A stretch of 64,000 bases of DNA, taken from the NCBI GenBank assembly GCA_947359465.1, contig OX375877.1, positions 27,477,235 to 27,541,234 of the forward strand, in the 5' to 3' direction. The translations under genes and the position numbers were made by a program. The stretch comes from Metellina segmentata. Its lineage: Eukaryota; Arthropoda; Arachnida; Araneae; Tetragnathidae. Position 1 is the stretch's first letter. Each line of letters starts with the position of its first letter. This document shows, one piece after another, positions 45,926 through 58,012 of this stretch. Below the pieces are notes generated by a model. It did no database searches and had not been told where the DNA came from. It worked only from the letters and a program-made list of their open reading frames with translations.

Positions 45926-46728
45926 TTATTATTTACGTCTGAATTTTTAAAAGTGAAGAGATATTATCATCCTTGTTACTATGCTTATAACTTGTACAGT
46001 GTACTATATCGTGATTTAAAAACATAATCCATGTTTTTTCAATGTTCTCTTGTTTGCGGTAAACTAAAAAAAAATCAAAATTGCATATAGCCCTATGATT
46101 AATTTATTGATAGAATGATAAGTATTTTCTGTATATAAATGGCGGTTGTGTTTGGGGGAAGGAACGTTTTTCAAAGTACGTACAACACGACTTTTTTTTT
46201 CGAATACGATTTCAGTTCGTCGTCAGTAAAAATTCTATAAAATGAATTGTAATTTCACATATGATTGTTCATCTTCAATGCCAATTATATTATACATTAA
46301 CCATCGTTAAACGGTGATATATTACATATAAATGTAATCCAGAATTGTACTATTCGAGAGTATCTTCTTTTCATATTCTGTCTGGTCATCAAAATCCAAA
46401 ACCACGAATAAACCCGAAGTCTCAGAAACGAAATAATATGCAGTATACTGTGAAATATTTCAAAAGCATTTTTGAAGTTCTTCATTCTTAGGGAAACATG
46501 TCTCTTTAGAAATTTAATGAAAAGCAAACATCAAAAGCATGCATCAATTGAATTTTAAAACATTGCTGTGTCTCATTATAAACTAAGGGTATTTTATCCA
46601 TTTCACCTCACGTGTAAAAATAAGTAACTATACTTTTGAATCCTGAGTTGCTTTTAAGTGTTAGATTGTTAGATTTATTTGACAGATGAAAAACCAGATA
46701 CAAAAGGATAAACCGAGATGCTACTTAT
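45926..46728. other. AT-rich non-coding
   Basis: Nothing recognised. Confidence 0.4.
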
Positions 46729-47560
46729 TATAAATTAGCCAATGCGTGGCTAGCCCGGCGTTGCACGTGCCAAATGCTTTTGTGGGGGTTATTTGTTTGC
46801 TTCGGAAATCTGATAGGAGTTCGTAGCCTATTGGATAACAGCTATAACAGAGTTGCCCGTGGTGTAGGTTTGCTTCGCAAACCAAATGGGCATTGGAGTT
46901 CTTTTCTAAGAGGTCACATTGCCCGTGTGGTGGTTTGCTCCGCAAACCAAAAATTTTAAATATTTAATTGAACAATTATTTACATATAAGGTATCTATTT
47001 GGTGTCACATTGTCCGCCGATTTCAAATCCGTTGAAATTGTCAATCTATATTTAACAATCTCGATTTTACAAAAAAGAACTATGTACTGCAAACAAAAAG
47101 GTTTATTATTTTATTTGCTTTCTTTCGCTGAAATCTTAAGAGGGCTGGAAATGTAATATGTTTATTTTTGGGACACAAATGTTAGTGTGACGTCACATTC
47201 TCTCGCGAAAATATAAAATATATTCAACTAACAATTTTATTTTTCAAAGAAAATCATATGTTTAGGAATCGATCTAAAGAGAAATGTTCCGCAGATTTCA
47301 AATCCGTTGAAATTTTTACTCTATCTTTAACGGTCTAGGAGATAGAAAAAAAGAACTACATAACTAAAGTTGAAACTTTGTTTTTTATCGTCTGATAGAA
47401 AATCCTTCCTCCCCGCTAATTGAAAACGGAAAAAATAAATATAGAATTTGTCATATCTTTATGCTTAACCATTCCAAAGAAAGCAATAATAATTAAATTT
47501 CATTAAATTCATTTAAAAATGTTCTAGATTGAATTTTAAAATTCGCCGCGATAGTAAAAT
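46729..47560. repeat. Dispersed hairpin-bearing repeat, copy 2
   Basis: Partner of 28003-28930. It starts TTAGCCAATGCGTGGCTAGC (a short hairpin) and continues with CTATTGGATAACAGCTATAA. Two hairpins follow: GGTTTGCTTCGCAAACC (about 46868) and GGTTTGCTCCGCAAACC (about 46931). Two ~270-bp blocks with GATTTCAAATCCGTTGAAAT complete it. No open frame of interest. Confidence 0.6.
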
Positions 47561-48221
47561 TGTAAAGAATTTGGACTGCCTGTTTGCCAAAGTCCGTTAC
47601 TGTAAGTGCCATAGATTCGTCAAGACTTTGCGTGCAAGATACACACAAACAAACAAACAAAAAGACAAACATTTCCTTTTATAATAGCAGAAGAGATGTG
47701 AGTTTACTATTTCCAAAGATAGCGTTAAATATTTCGGTTACTTTACATTTAAGGAATTTAAGAATTATTTATTTCTCAGAGTTTACAACTCTAACATGAC
47801 ATCTGAAACTTATATAGAGAACCAAATGTAGCTTTTTCGAGAAGATATGTTGATCCAAAATATTAGCAAGAATTAATGGGACTCGAGAGATATATTTGTT
47901 ACATCGTAAAAATGAAAGAGCAGTAAAAACTGTGCGACATGAATAAGGAACAATGAAATACAACCAGAAAACTATCAGTTTATTTAACTTTAACTTTAAT
48001 CTTATCATTTGAGTTAGATTGAATGAATTGCTTACACTGACCAATGTGTGTTTCCTGCGATTGTATAAACAGGAACCGTTTTGCAGAAGAAATGTTTATA
48101 CACTTTTTGAGTCACTAAATCACTTGAAGCAACTTTTATTTAAATACATAACTCGAGGCTACTTGTGAAGCGTACGTTTTTGTTAAATATGATTTGTATT
48201 TCCATTAGTGTTAAAAGTTTT

Positions 48222-48227
<6 letters not shown>
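47561..48227. other. AT-rich non-coding
   Basis: Nothing recognised. Confidence 0.4.

Positions 48228-48267
<40 letters not shown>
48228..48267. repeat. (AT)n microsatellite
   Basis: About 20 uninterrupted AT dinucleotides. Confidence 0.97.
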
Positions 48268-48268
<1 letters not shown>

Positions 48269-50029
48269 CTGGACAATAAGCTGCAGTTGAATTCTGCCTT
48301 ACTAATCACCTGCATCGCACATATAATCTAAACAATTCTTTTTCAAGCTGTGTGAATGACAGAAGAACATGTACCGTGCAAGATAGCCCGATGTAGTGAT
48401 CTCTCTAACTGGGGTCGATCGACATATTATTTTGCCATTTGTTTCAATGTTTGGTTTCAGACAGTCTTAAGTAATTATTACTCGCATTTGGAAATAAAAC
48501 AACTTTTATGTAATTTACCACAGCATCCACTCAACATACACAGTCCGGCAACATTTGACGGGGAGTGAATAATGATGCACTGTATGTAGTTGTTTTTGTG
48601 TTGTGTATGAAGTTGCTAGATCAGTTAGTTTGTCCTGTATTGACGTTAACCGATGCATGGTCGTTCCGCTTTCCATTTTCACCAAATATGTCAGCGATCA
48701 GTGACCTGATAGCATACAAACTCCATCGTAAACTATTAGCACAAAACAGAAACAGTGTTTTACAGTCGCAGTGACCATAAAAGAATTGGAAAGTTCAAAA
48801 ATGTTAACACAGAATGGCCACTGAAAAACTGAAGGGTTTGAGAAAAAAATAAGAACTTCTTCATTTTCATTTATTTTTACGTTATAAAGTTTTTTCTATT
48901 GCATTGAAAGATCAATTGCTGAAACTCAGAATATACAGGCAATACAGCCTCCGTTTCTTTTTGTGGGAGTTTATGTAAACAAACTCGAATAATTCAAGAA
49001 CAAGATGAACATTCGATCTGAAATCCGACGTTTACGACCTCACACTTTGCGTACGGTCATTGGAAAGAAAATGTTTTGTGAGCAGGAAAATGGTTGTCAT
49101 TTGAGGAAAGTTATTTTTCACACATATTACTAAAAAAATTCCTAAATTATATTTGCAAATAAAATAATAAAAAATTGAAAATAAAACAGGTGTTAGTATT
49201 TTTTTTATCATTCAGTATTTCAGTGGCCAGCCTTTACAAGTGCTACGAAAGAAAAACGCCAGTCTGCTACCCACTGTTGCCATTGCTAGTTCCATTGTCA
49301 TGCCGAGAAGTTAACCACGTCCCCTTTTCATTTGCCCCAAGTGACCGTCGTGGTTCAAAGGATTTGCATACTGCTCTACTAACCTGTGAGTTGTAGGCGG
49401 TTTATTTAAGATTCATGAAACTTGCCATGGATATGTTTATCTTCTGTGCCAGTAAAACTGGTCTTGTGTTTGTATGTAAATTACTTAGCGTTATATAACT
49501 TATGTTCGTCGCTATATGGCGCAATATGAGCAGTAAAAAAACCTACCATCCGTTTGCATCAAAGATCTGTGATGCACAATCCGTTTTTGTCGTTATTAGG
49601 GTCGAAATCCATTGAAGTCTTTCATTGTAGTTCGGAAACATTGTTCTGGTTTAACGGAGTGACTATGAACAGATTAAAAACTTTAAAAAAGTGGTTGCAC
49701 AAGGCCTATGCATGAAAAATCCAGACTGCCGTCCACTACTTTAACATCTGATTAATAGTGCAATGGTGATTAATAGTGTAAGTAAAACGACGGTTCTTTC
49801 ACAGAGAATAGTGAATATTTCTGAAGGATCATACAAGTCATTCAGTCCAGAAGAACTGAAAGTAGCACTTTTCTTACGTGGCTTTCTATATGTTATCCGA
49901 AAACTCTCATAACATGAGCATAAAAAAAACTTGCGCAACGATTAACAAGTGAGTTGAATTGCAAGGCGTTTAATAACGATGTTAAATAAATTGTTTGTTT
50001 TCACTGAAATAAAGTTTATATAGATAAAC
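48268..50029. other. Unassigned, somewhat less AT-rich
   Basis: Open frames at 48356-48568, 48565-48774 and 49175-49396 have mixed composition. The last begins with a hydrophobic KQVLVFFLSFSISVASL stretch and ends at CT/GTGAGT, a donor-like site. None matches a family I know, so I call no gene. Confidence 0.3.
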
Positions 50030-51500
50030 AGGGGGCTCCACCCACTGCTCGCTTACGCTTGCCAACCCCCGATGAATGCTAAGCATTCCCTTTTTGGTTT
50101 GCTTCGCAAACCAATACTTTTGCAGAGTCAATGTCCTGCGACGGCTAAACTATCTTAATATTATTATTGACTTTCCGGTCTATGACGTCTGAGCGAATGT
50201 TTAGACCCCTGCTCGCTAACGGTCGCCATCCCCCGGTGATTGCTACGCAATACCATTTGCTTTGCTTTGCAAACAAAGACTCCTATCTCAGGGGATTGCC
50301 CCCTTTTTTTTTACTTTAACACTTAATTCACCCTAAAATTATAGCCGCATCATTAAAAAACCTTCACCATCTTGTTCCCTGTGCAATTTTGAATAAACAT
50401 GTTAATCTCGTAATTTTATGATCTCTACTTTCTCGGGAAACAATATGAGAATTGAACGAAAAAGAGAGCCCAAACAAATACTTCTATCGCAGTGTCCTCC
50501 TGGGACGACGTAACCTCCGCCCTCTGCTCGCCTCCATTCCTTCATGACGTCATAGCGAGCTGACGTGTTTCATTGAAGACGTTTGACGTTACATCACTTA
50601 AGCGAGGAACAATTTGTACACTATCGCTAAATTATACTTTTTATAGCATCGAAATTATTTATGAACCAATTTTTTTTAAAATTATACCGCTCGAAAGAGC
50701 GCATTCTAAGCTTTCAAGTGGTATTTTCAAATTTTAAAACTAATAGTATCAAGCTATAGATATGACAGTTTTAGTTTTGTATCGGAAATTACGATTTAAA
50801 AGTTCCGAAATTCGTATGACGAACTTTTAATTACATCGACTTTATTTATTAACCAATTTAAAAAATAATTATACCATCAGAATTAATACATTCTAAGGTT
50901 TTCAATGATGTTTTAAAATTTAAAAAATAATAGTATTAAGCTATAGATATCGCAGTTTTAACAAAAAGTATTGAAAATGTCCCAATATTCCGAAATTTTT
51001 CCGACCAACTTTTGATCGCATTGAATTTATTTATTAACCAATTTAAAAAAATAATTGTACCGTAAAAAAGAGTACATTCTAAGGTTTCCCGCGATATTTT
51101 CAAATTAAGAAAATAATAGTAATAAGGTGTAGATATGACAGTTTTAACAAAAAATAACGAAACTGTCCCATTTTCCCCCGAATTCCAAAAAAATATTCTC
51201 AGGAACCAAATTGTAATTTCTAAAAATACTTGACGAGCTGCAAAAATTCACGTTTAGAAGTACCCTTAAAAAATCACAGCTGAAGACTCGAGGTAGAAAT
51301 TTCGCTTTTTATACTTTGGCACTTAATAAACCTTGAACTAATAGCCGCCTCGGTAAAAAATCTTCATCGTTACCAAAGTACAATTTTGAAAAACCATGTT
51401 AATTTCGTAATTTTCTGATCCGTACTTTCTTGGGAATACCTCTAAGAATCGAGCGATGAAAGCTAGTTTTCAATCCTGCGGCGGCGCTAACATTTTTTAA
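50030..51500. repeat. Composite repeat with three ~186-bp units and flanking direct repeats
   Basis: The left part has CCACTGCTCGCTTACGCTTG, AACCCCCGATGAATGCTA and the hairpin GGTTTGCTTCGCAAACC, as in the repeats at 28003 and 46729. A ~190-bp block (ATAGCCGCATCATTAAAAAA ... CTACTTTCTCGGGAA) at about 50320-50510 recurs at about 51310-51490. Between them TTATTTATKAACCAATTT marks three tandem units at 50664, 50851 and 51036 (spacings 187 and 185 bp). This looks like one long noncoding transposable element, superfamily unknown. Confidence 0.6.
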
Positions 51501-54050
51501 ATTTTGAGAGATTGAGAATAATTATTGACTTTTCACTCTCAATAGTGTTATTTGAAATGATAATTTAGGAGTTTTAGCAGCTTAGTAATTAGCCAATTAT
51601 TCAATAATAACCATACCTTTTCACATTTTTTTGTTATTATTACACACATACTCTACACAGAAATGTAAAGTGGTAGAACAACCGATAAAATAATAGATTT
51701 GAAGAGAAAGATTAGTAAGACTCATAATGAATACATATATGTTGTAAAAGACATGAAGCATCCCGTCCAATATTAAAAAAGCTACTGAGTTATCTCTAAC
51801 CAAAACAATCACAGCTGAAAACTACTGCAATGGCTATTCTGGTACTTCTATTTCTAACTATTACTGGTGATTTCACCCTATAGCTGGAGCATGGCATCTA
51901 ATGAAATATGAACGAATAGCTTCATGATCCCTATCATTCTGGGAAGAGTCACGAAATCCACTTTTTTTTGTTCAACTACGAAAAGGAAATGAGTGAAGAC
52001 TTTACTATCGATCACGGAAGGTGAAAAAATAAGTGTTCGTATTTTTTCGGAGCTCATAAAGATGCCGAGACATTTCCGGCAATGTCCCTGTCCAACCTTA
52101 CCGTGATGTGTTAAGAAGTTTTATACAATGTTGAGTAGTTCGCAAGGAAAATAAATTCGACAATACGTTAGAGCAGTTGACCACATTAACTCCGTTATAA
52201 AAATATCAAATCTGAAATAACTATCCTGTTAGGTTAATTTATTTTTTAGATACATAATTAGCAAAAAATATTGACGCTTTTTATACATACAGTTAGGTAA
52301 TTTATTCAAGTAACTTTATATGATTTGTATATCCTTATACTTTAATTTATGGTAATATTACTGTTATCTGAAATTTAAAATGTAATAATTGTTAAAAGGC
52401 ATCCACATACGTTCGTAGCAACTTTTTTTTAAATGCTATGCAGAAGCAATTTAATATTATTTTTATAATTATTTGTGTTCAAAAATAATTTTCCACTATC
52501 AATAATTGAAAAAAAAAATTAACAAAAAGTGAAATTTTTATTGTATATTTGAAGTTATAAGTTTGAAAATTGATACATGGCATACAATTCACATTAGCAG
52601 GGGAAAACATAATCAGAGTAAACGTCATAATGGTATCTAGTGCTTCTACTAGAAGTAGAAAGATTAAAAAAAAATAAAGGTTTTATGACCCATGGAAAAA
52701 TTGTTAAAGGATATTTGATCATTTTACAGCATAGATATTCAAATGCAAGCTCATAAATAAGAAAAAAATAAAGATAACACTATGATTCTATTGCATGCAC
52801 TAGCAAAAACTATTTCGAATGCGCGTAAAAATTTTTTATAAACATATATCAATAACTTGTTTAGTTATCATTTCTATAATTCAATGATTATGCCTGAAAT
52901 GTAATTCTGAGAAAAATGCTTGTAAACAAAATCCAAGATAGTAAAGATATTGCGAAATTCTTCTAACAAATAAGTGAATTTTATTAAAAATTTGTAGTGG
53001 CCAATTTAAAGCAAAATAATTATTACATAATTTAATTTACAACAAACAGATAAAGGGTAGAAATTATGGTAAAAATAGAATATTCTTATTATTAGTTCCG
53101 GTTTCGTTATGCTACTTCCGGTATAACTTAACGATTTGGTTCAAATTTTAAACAAATCTACATTTTTTTTATTAGTCGCACATTAAAATTTAAAACTGTT
53201 TTAGAAGCACAAAAATACAGGAAATTTGTTAGTAAAATTAAAAAATTTCAAAATTTTCATCAAAATTGGCTTTTTTAACGTATGCGGATACCATTAAGAT
53301 TTTTATCATTGTTACTACACTCTTACGTTATCATTGTTACGTACCTTTTTACACGAATTAAATAGGTTTTTAAACGATTTAGAGACCTATGTTTTATCAA
53401 CATTCTGTCTTGCTTCATGATGAACTAATTAAAGTAATTTAACTATACGTAATTAATGTACGAAATTATAAGAGTTCCTATTTTACGGAACTCAAAGAAC
53501 GCATACAAATTCCGAGATATTTTTGGCCATGTATTTACAAAACATTCTGTAATGTTAGGCAGCTACCCCAAGTTTAGGAGTTTGTAAGGAAAATAGATTA
53601 CGACTTGTTCCCTCTCCAATCCAGTGTTTAAAAGCAATTCAATGTTTTTATGCTTTAACACCACAATTATAAAGAACATCTGATAACACATAGTAAATGT
53701 CAGAAATTCTTGACAATGTCTTTGGTTTTGACGACTCCATGCATCATAGATCCAGGGTATATTTCAGTATTTAATTCAATGTCATCGAATTCTATAAAAG
53801 AACACTTTTTGTGGATAAAGTTTCTTTCGGATCGAAATGATGTGGCGAGAATTGTTATTCGTACTACATCTCTGCGATTTCACAACCGTCATACATGGCA
53901 ATAAAGAAACGAATAAATACCGGGGTCTTGTGTTTTGTGGGGTATGTGTTTCCTATATCTGACTTACGGAATTAATGTAAATTGGCATATTATTCGAATT
54001 CAGTTTCATCATATTGCTTACGGAATTCATTATCAATTGACTAGAATTTG
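51501..54050. other. AT-rich non-coding
   Basis: A long stretch without recognisable genes or arrays. Minor open frames (51621-51812, 53710-53904) are unconvincing. Confidence 0.4.
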
Positions 54051-54053
54051 ATG

Positions 54054-55400
54054 GACGAGATATCTCGTCATGAAAAGGAAGTTGGTCATATCTTGATCAA
54101 GAAATATCAAGTCATATCTTCCATCAAGAAGTATCAAGTCATATCTTCCATCCAGAAATATCAAGTCATATCTTCCATCCATAAATATCAAGTCATACCT
54201 TCCATCAATAAATAATAAGTCATCAAGCCATATCTTCCATCCAGAAACATCAAGTCATCAAGTCATATCTTCCATCCAGAAACATCAAGTCATCAAGTCA
54301 TATCTTCCATCCAGAAATATCAAGCCATCAAGTCATATCTTCCATCCAGAAATATCAAGTCATACCTTCCATCCAGAAATATCAAGTCATCAAATCATAT
54401 CTTCCATCCAGAAATATCAAGTCATATCTTCCATCCAGAAATATCAAGTCATACCTTCCATCAAGAAATATCAAGTCATCAAGCCATATCTTCCATCCAG
54501 AAACATCAAGTCATATCTTCCATCAAGAAATATCAAGTCATCAAGTCATATCTTCCATCAAGAAATATCAAGTCATACCTTCCATCCAGAAATATCAAGT
54601 CATCAAATCATATCTTCCATCCAGAAATATCAAGTCATATCTTCCATCCAGAAATATCAAGTCATACCTTCCATCAAGAAATATCAAGTCATCAAGCCAT
54701 ATCTTCCATCCAGAAACATCAAGTCATATCTTCCATCAAGAAATATCAAGTCATCAAGTCATATCTTCCATCAAGAAATATCAAGTCATCAAGTCATATC
54801 TTCCATCAAGAAATATCAAGTCATACCTTCCATCCAGAAATATCAAGTCATCAAATCATATCTTCCATCCAGAAATATCAAGTCATATCTTCCATCAAGA
54901 AATATCAAGTCATCAAGTCATATCTTCCATCAAGAAATATCAAGTCATACCTTCCATCCAGAAATATCAAGTCATCAAGTCATATCTTCCATCCAGAAAT
55001 ATCAAGTCATCAAATCATATCTTCCATCCAGAAATATCAAGTCATATCTTCCATCAAGAAATATCAAGTCATACCTCCCATCCAGAAATATCAAGTCATC
55101 AAATCATATCTTCCATCCAGAAATATCAATTCATATCTTCCATCCAGAAATAGCAAGTCATACCTTCCATCCAGAAATATCAAGTCATCAAATCATATCT
55201 TCCATCCAGAAATATCAAGTCATATCTTCCATCCAGAAATATCAAGTCATATCTTCCATCCAGAAATATCAAGTCATATCTTCCATCAAGAAATATCAAG
55301 TCATCAAGTCTTATCTTCCATCAAGAAATCTGCAATTCTTGATAACAAGACATCTTATCATAAGCAAAATTAGTAGGATCGTGATGGAAGAGAGATATAT
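54054..55400. repeat. 27/35-bp satellite flanked by 43-bp family sequence
   Basis: A perfect palindrome GACGAGATATCTCGTC (54054-54069) opens the region. From about 54087 to 55330 a 27-bp unit (CATATCTTCCATCCAGAAAT, then ATCAAGT) repeats roughly 40 times. In many units an extra 8-bp CATCAAGT makes a 35-bp form. Variants differ mainly at CATCCAG/CATCAAG and ATATC/ATACC. Past 55330 the sequence returns to 43-bp family motifs (GATAACAAGACATCTTATCA, GTGATGGAAGAGAGATA). The array probably expanded from within a 43-bp monomer. Confidence 0.93.
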
Positions 55401-56735
55401 TTCTGGATCCCCTTGAGAGTCAATTGAAAAGAAGCACATAACAAGTGTTACAAATTATAGTGCCATTATATAAATAAAGCAAATAATAAATTAGTGTAGA
55501 TGGTAAACAATGCCAAAAGTCACCAAAAGGATGATAAATGAAATTTTATGCTAAAAGGTCTTAACTGAAAGTAATTTATAGCCCATAGTGTTGCTCCAGT
55601 ATGACGTTAATTAAAATACCTACATTATGAGAGTAATTTTCTTTCTTCCGTTAGATTTTGTAGGAAAACCTCTTCCATGTGAGACTTGCTGTCAAGAGGA
55701 AGATAAAACACCGTTCTCAATCTGGTTAGTTAGTGTGCTCGAAATCCCCTCATGAGCCAGTGATAAATAATTCAAACTTGAATAATACAATGAAACAGCA
55801 TTTTTCAGTTTAATTTACTTTTGGCATTTGGATTACTCCATTCAGAATTTTGATTATTCAATAACCATTTTAATAACTTGAGTAAGATTATTTTGGTAAA
55901 AATTGGGTTTTGTTTTGGTTTCTCAAGCAACTCTCATTTAATGCTGCGCTAGGTAATTATGTTGGAATACGACTTAGTGAATACCGAACCTCTAGGACTA
56001 GTAGAGACTAGGTTGAGATTCGAACTCAGGATCTATTGATCCTAGGGATCAGAGGGATATACCAATATTCATTTTTTCCTACTGGCAGGAGGACAGTAGG
56101 GAACTGACAAAATTATTTTTTATACAAATGTTAAATGTAATTTTTTTATTCCATAGTTAGTTCATTCAAATTTATTTCTACAATCTTTCTTCCAAACGTT
56201 ATTTCATTTACTTACTTTAGGTTCACTTGCAAAATATTTCGCTGTATTTCATAACTGATTTTACTTTTAAAGTATTGAGAAAATAGACAATCATTAGATA
56301 AGAGTAGCTTTGCCGAAAACCATTTGCTGGAGGTCATGTCATAAGAATGAACTTCATGAATATTTATTGTTAGCTGAGTGGAAATGGATTTCGTAAGGGA
56401 TTTCAATTTTCGACGTCATTTTAAAAATACAAAATTTATTTTGTTCGTGTGACTCGAACATAGTCTTATTCGAGGAAAGCGTGCACACGAATTCTTGTTT
56501 TAATTTACAACTTATAGCTCTATAAGCAAACTCATTTTCATAGATGTTGAATCGTAGGAAAGGGATTAAATCATTTTACATTTGAATAAGGATTGACTTC
56601 TAAGAAGGAAATGTATCGTCGCTGGTGATACAATAGGTCCAGTACCCAACCATCCGGTTGCGAAACTAACCGGACAACTGCCCCTGCAAAGATTAGATGA
56701 AATACAATCGGGAAATAGTAGGCAAGTAGAAGTTG
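55401..56735. other. AT-rich non-coding with one SINE tail
   Basis: A tail-only SINE remnant lies at 55577-55617 (TAGCCCATAGTGTTGCTCCA, then TATGACGTTAATTAAAA). No gene recognised. Confidence 0.45.
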
Positions 56736-57645
56736 AATTTACGTCACACTGGAGCAACACAATGGACTATCGGAGAGGTTCGAAATCAACCCCGAAGCGA
56801 AAGATCAGAGGACAAAATACCGTAATTTTGAGTCACAGTCAGAGGTCAGAGACAAGGCTTCGAAATAGATTTTTTAATACAGGTGCACCTAGTGCACCGA
56901 AGTTTTAAGGTTGTGCACCTAATTACTAAGTAAGTGCCCCTAAAATATAACACAGGTTATATTTTAGGGTACTTAAAAAAAAACCGTAATATAAGAGTAT
57001 TAATGCAATGTAAACTACTTTATTAGTTGGGTATGTTTATGTATTAAGTTAGCAGTAGATTGTAAATAAAAATATTTAACCATCTAAATTCTTCCTTCTC
57101 TGGCGCACGGCTCTCTCGACAGTTCCTTCAACAGAGCCATCTGGAAAATGTTTCGATCCTCGGAAAGTTTGGGTGGCAGTGGCACAAGTAAACCATACTC
57201 CTGTATAAACCCGTTACGGCCCAGCGATTTTGTTTTCGTATAGGGTGTATTTAGGAATTTTAATTACGTTCCTTTAGTGCGAGAGAGGTCGATTCTAATA
57301 TTTTGTTCACAAATCAAAATAACATAAAACACGCCCCCCCCCCTTTTTTTTTAAACTACTGCGTACACCTCGCGGGAAAAAATTAGGTGCACAATTTTAC
57401 TATCATGTGCACAGTGCACCTGTGCACCCGGGTATTCCGAGCCCTGTCATAGACTAAGCTCGTGCCCAACTCTCCAAACATTCGGATCATATCAATGTGG
57501 AGACATTTGAGGCCCCGACAGATTCATCGTACACCAGTCCACGCATATACGACGGTCTTTGGTTGGATCGAGTCTCGAACTCGCAACCCTCTTGTTGCTA
57601 GTAAGCTACTCTGCCAATTGTGTTACCTTGGTACTTCGGAAATAA
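56736..57645 (-). repeat. SINE split by a hAT-like MITE
   Basis: The tail side (ACGTCACACTGGAGCAACAC ... GAGTCACAGTCAGA) at 56736-56845 and the head side (GCCCAACTCTCCAAACATTC ... TACTCTGCCAATTGTG) at 57453-57645 join into one minus-strand SINE of the second head type. The middle is occupied by the element at 56853-57445. Confidence 0.75.
56853..57445. mobile_element. 593-bp hAT-like MITE inside a SINE
   Basis: The ends are CAAGGCTTCGAAATA on the left and CAGGGCTCGGAATA (inverted) on the right. Subterminal GGTGCACC/GTGCAC palindromes occur on both sides. Flanking TCAGAGA (56846-56852) and TCATAGA (57446-57452) look like an imperfect TSD. CAGGG-type ends and a duplication of about 8 bp suggest hAT. 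A C-run and T-run lie at about 57333-57352. No coding capacity. Confidence 0.7.
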
Positions 57646-57708
57646 TGAAAGTATCAATTCTGAAAATGAATTGTTCCATCTAATGAATATAGGATGTATG
57701 TAGGTATT

Positions 57709-58012
57709 TAATCAACGTCGCACTGGAGAAATGCTAAGATCTACTGGTTACTGTCAGGAATCAATCTCTAAGGGAAATATCCCAGGACAATACCTTGTAA
57801 TTTTTGAATCATGGTAAAATGACAAGGTCGCACCTAAACTGGAACCCCACTCTCCAAACTTCTACAACACGCCAACCTGAAGGCATTTGAGCCCACGACA
57901 GATCTAAAGTGCACCAGTCCCCAATGTACACGACGGTGTTTGGTTGGATTTGAACACGCAAACCACCTGTTGCTAAACAATTACTCTTCCAACCAGGCTA
58001 CTTCTGCCAATG
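57709..58012 (-). repeat. tRNA-derived SINE, second head type
   Basis: Minus strand: the head GCAGAAGTAGCCTGGTTGGA has box A-like TAGCCTGGTTGGAAGAG and box B-like GTTCAAATCC. The body TGGGGACTGGTGCACTTTAG, AGTTTGGAGAGTGGGGTTCC and the tail TTTCTCCAGTGCGACGTTGA follow. This is the most complete copy of this head type in the window. Confidence 0.82.

Noticed and set aside
49175..49396. Small secreted, Cys-containing peptide with signal-like N-terminus
   Set aside because: The hydrophobic start comes from a TTTTTTTATC run in AT-rich DNA, the ATG context is weak, and no Cys framework is recognised. I could not exclude an exon.
54087..55330. CRISPR-like short direct repeats
   Set aside because: There are no unique spacers; the 27-bp units abut and vary only at a few positions.
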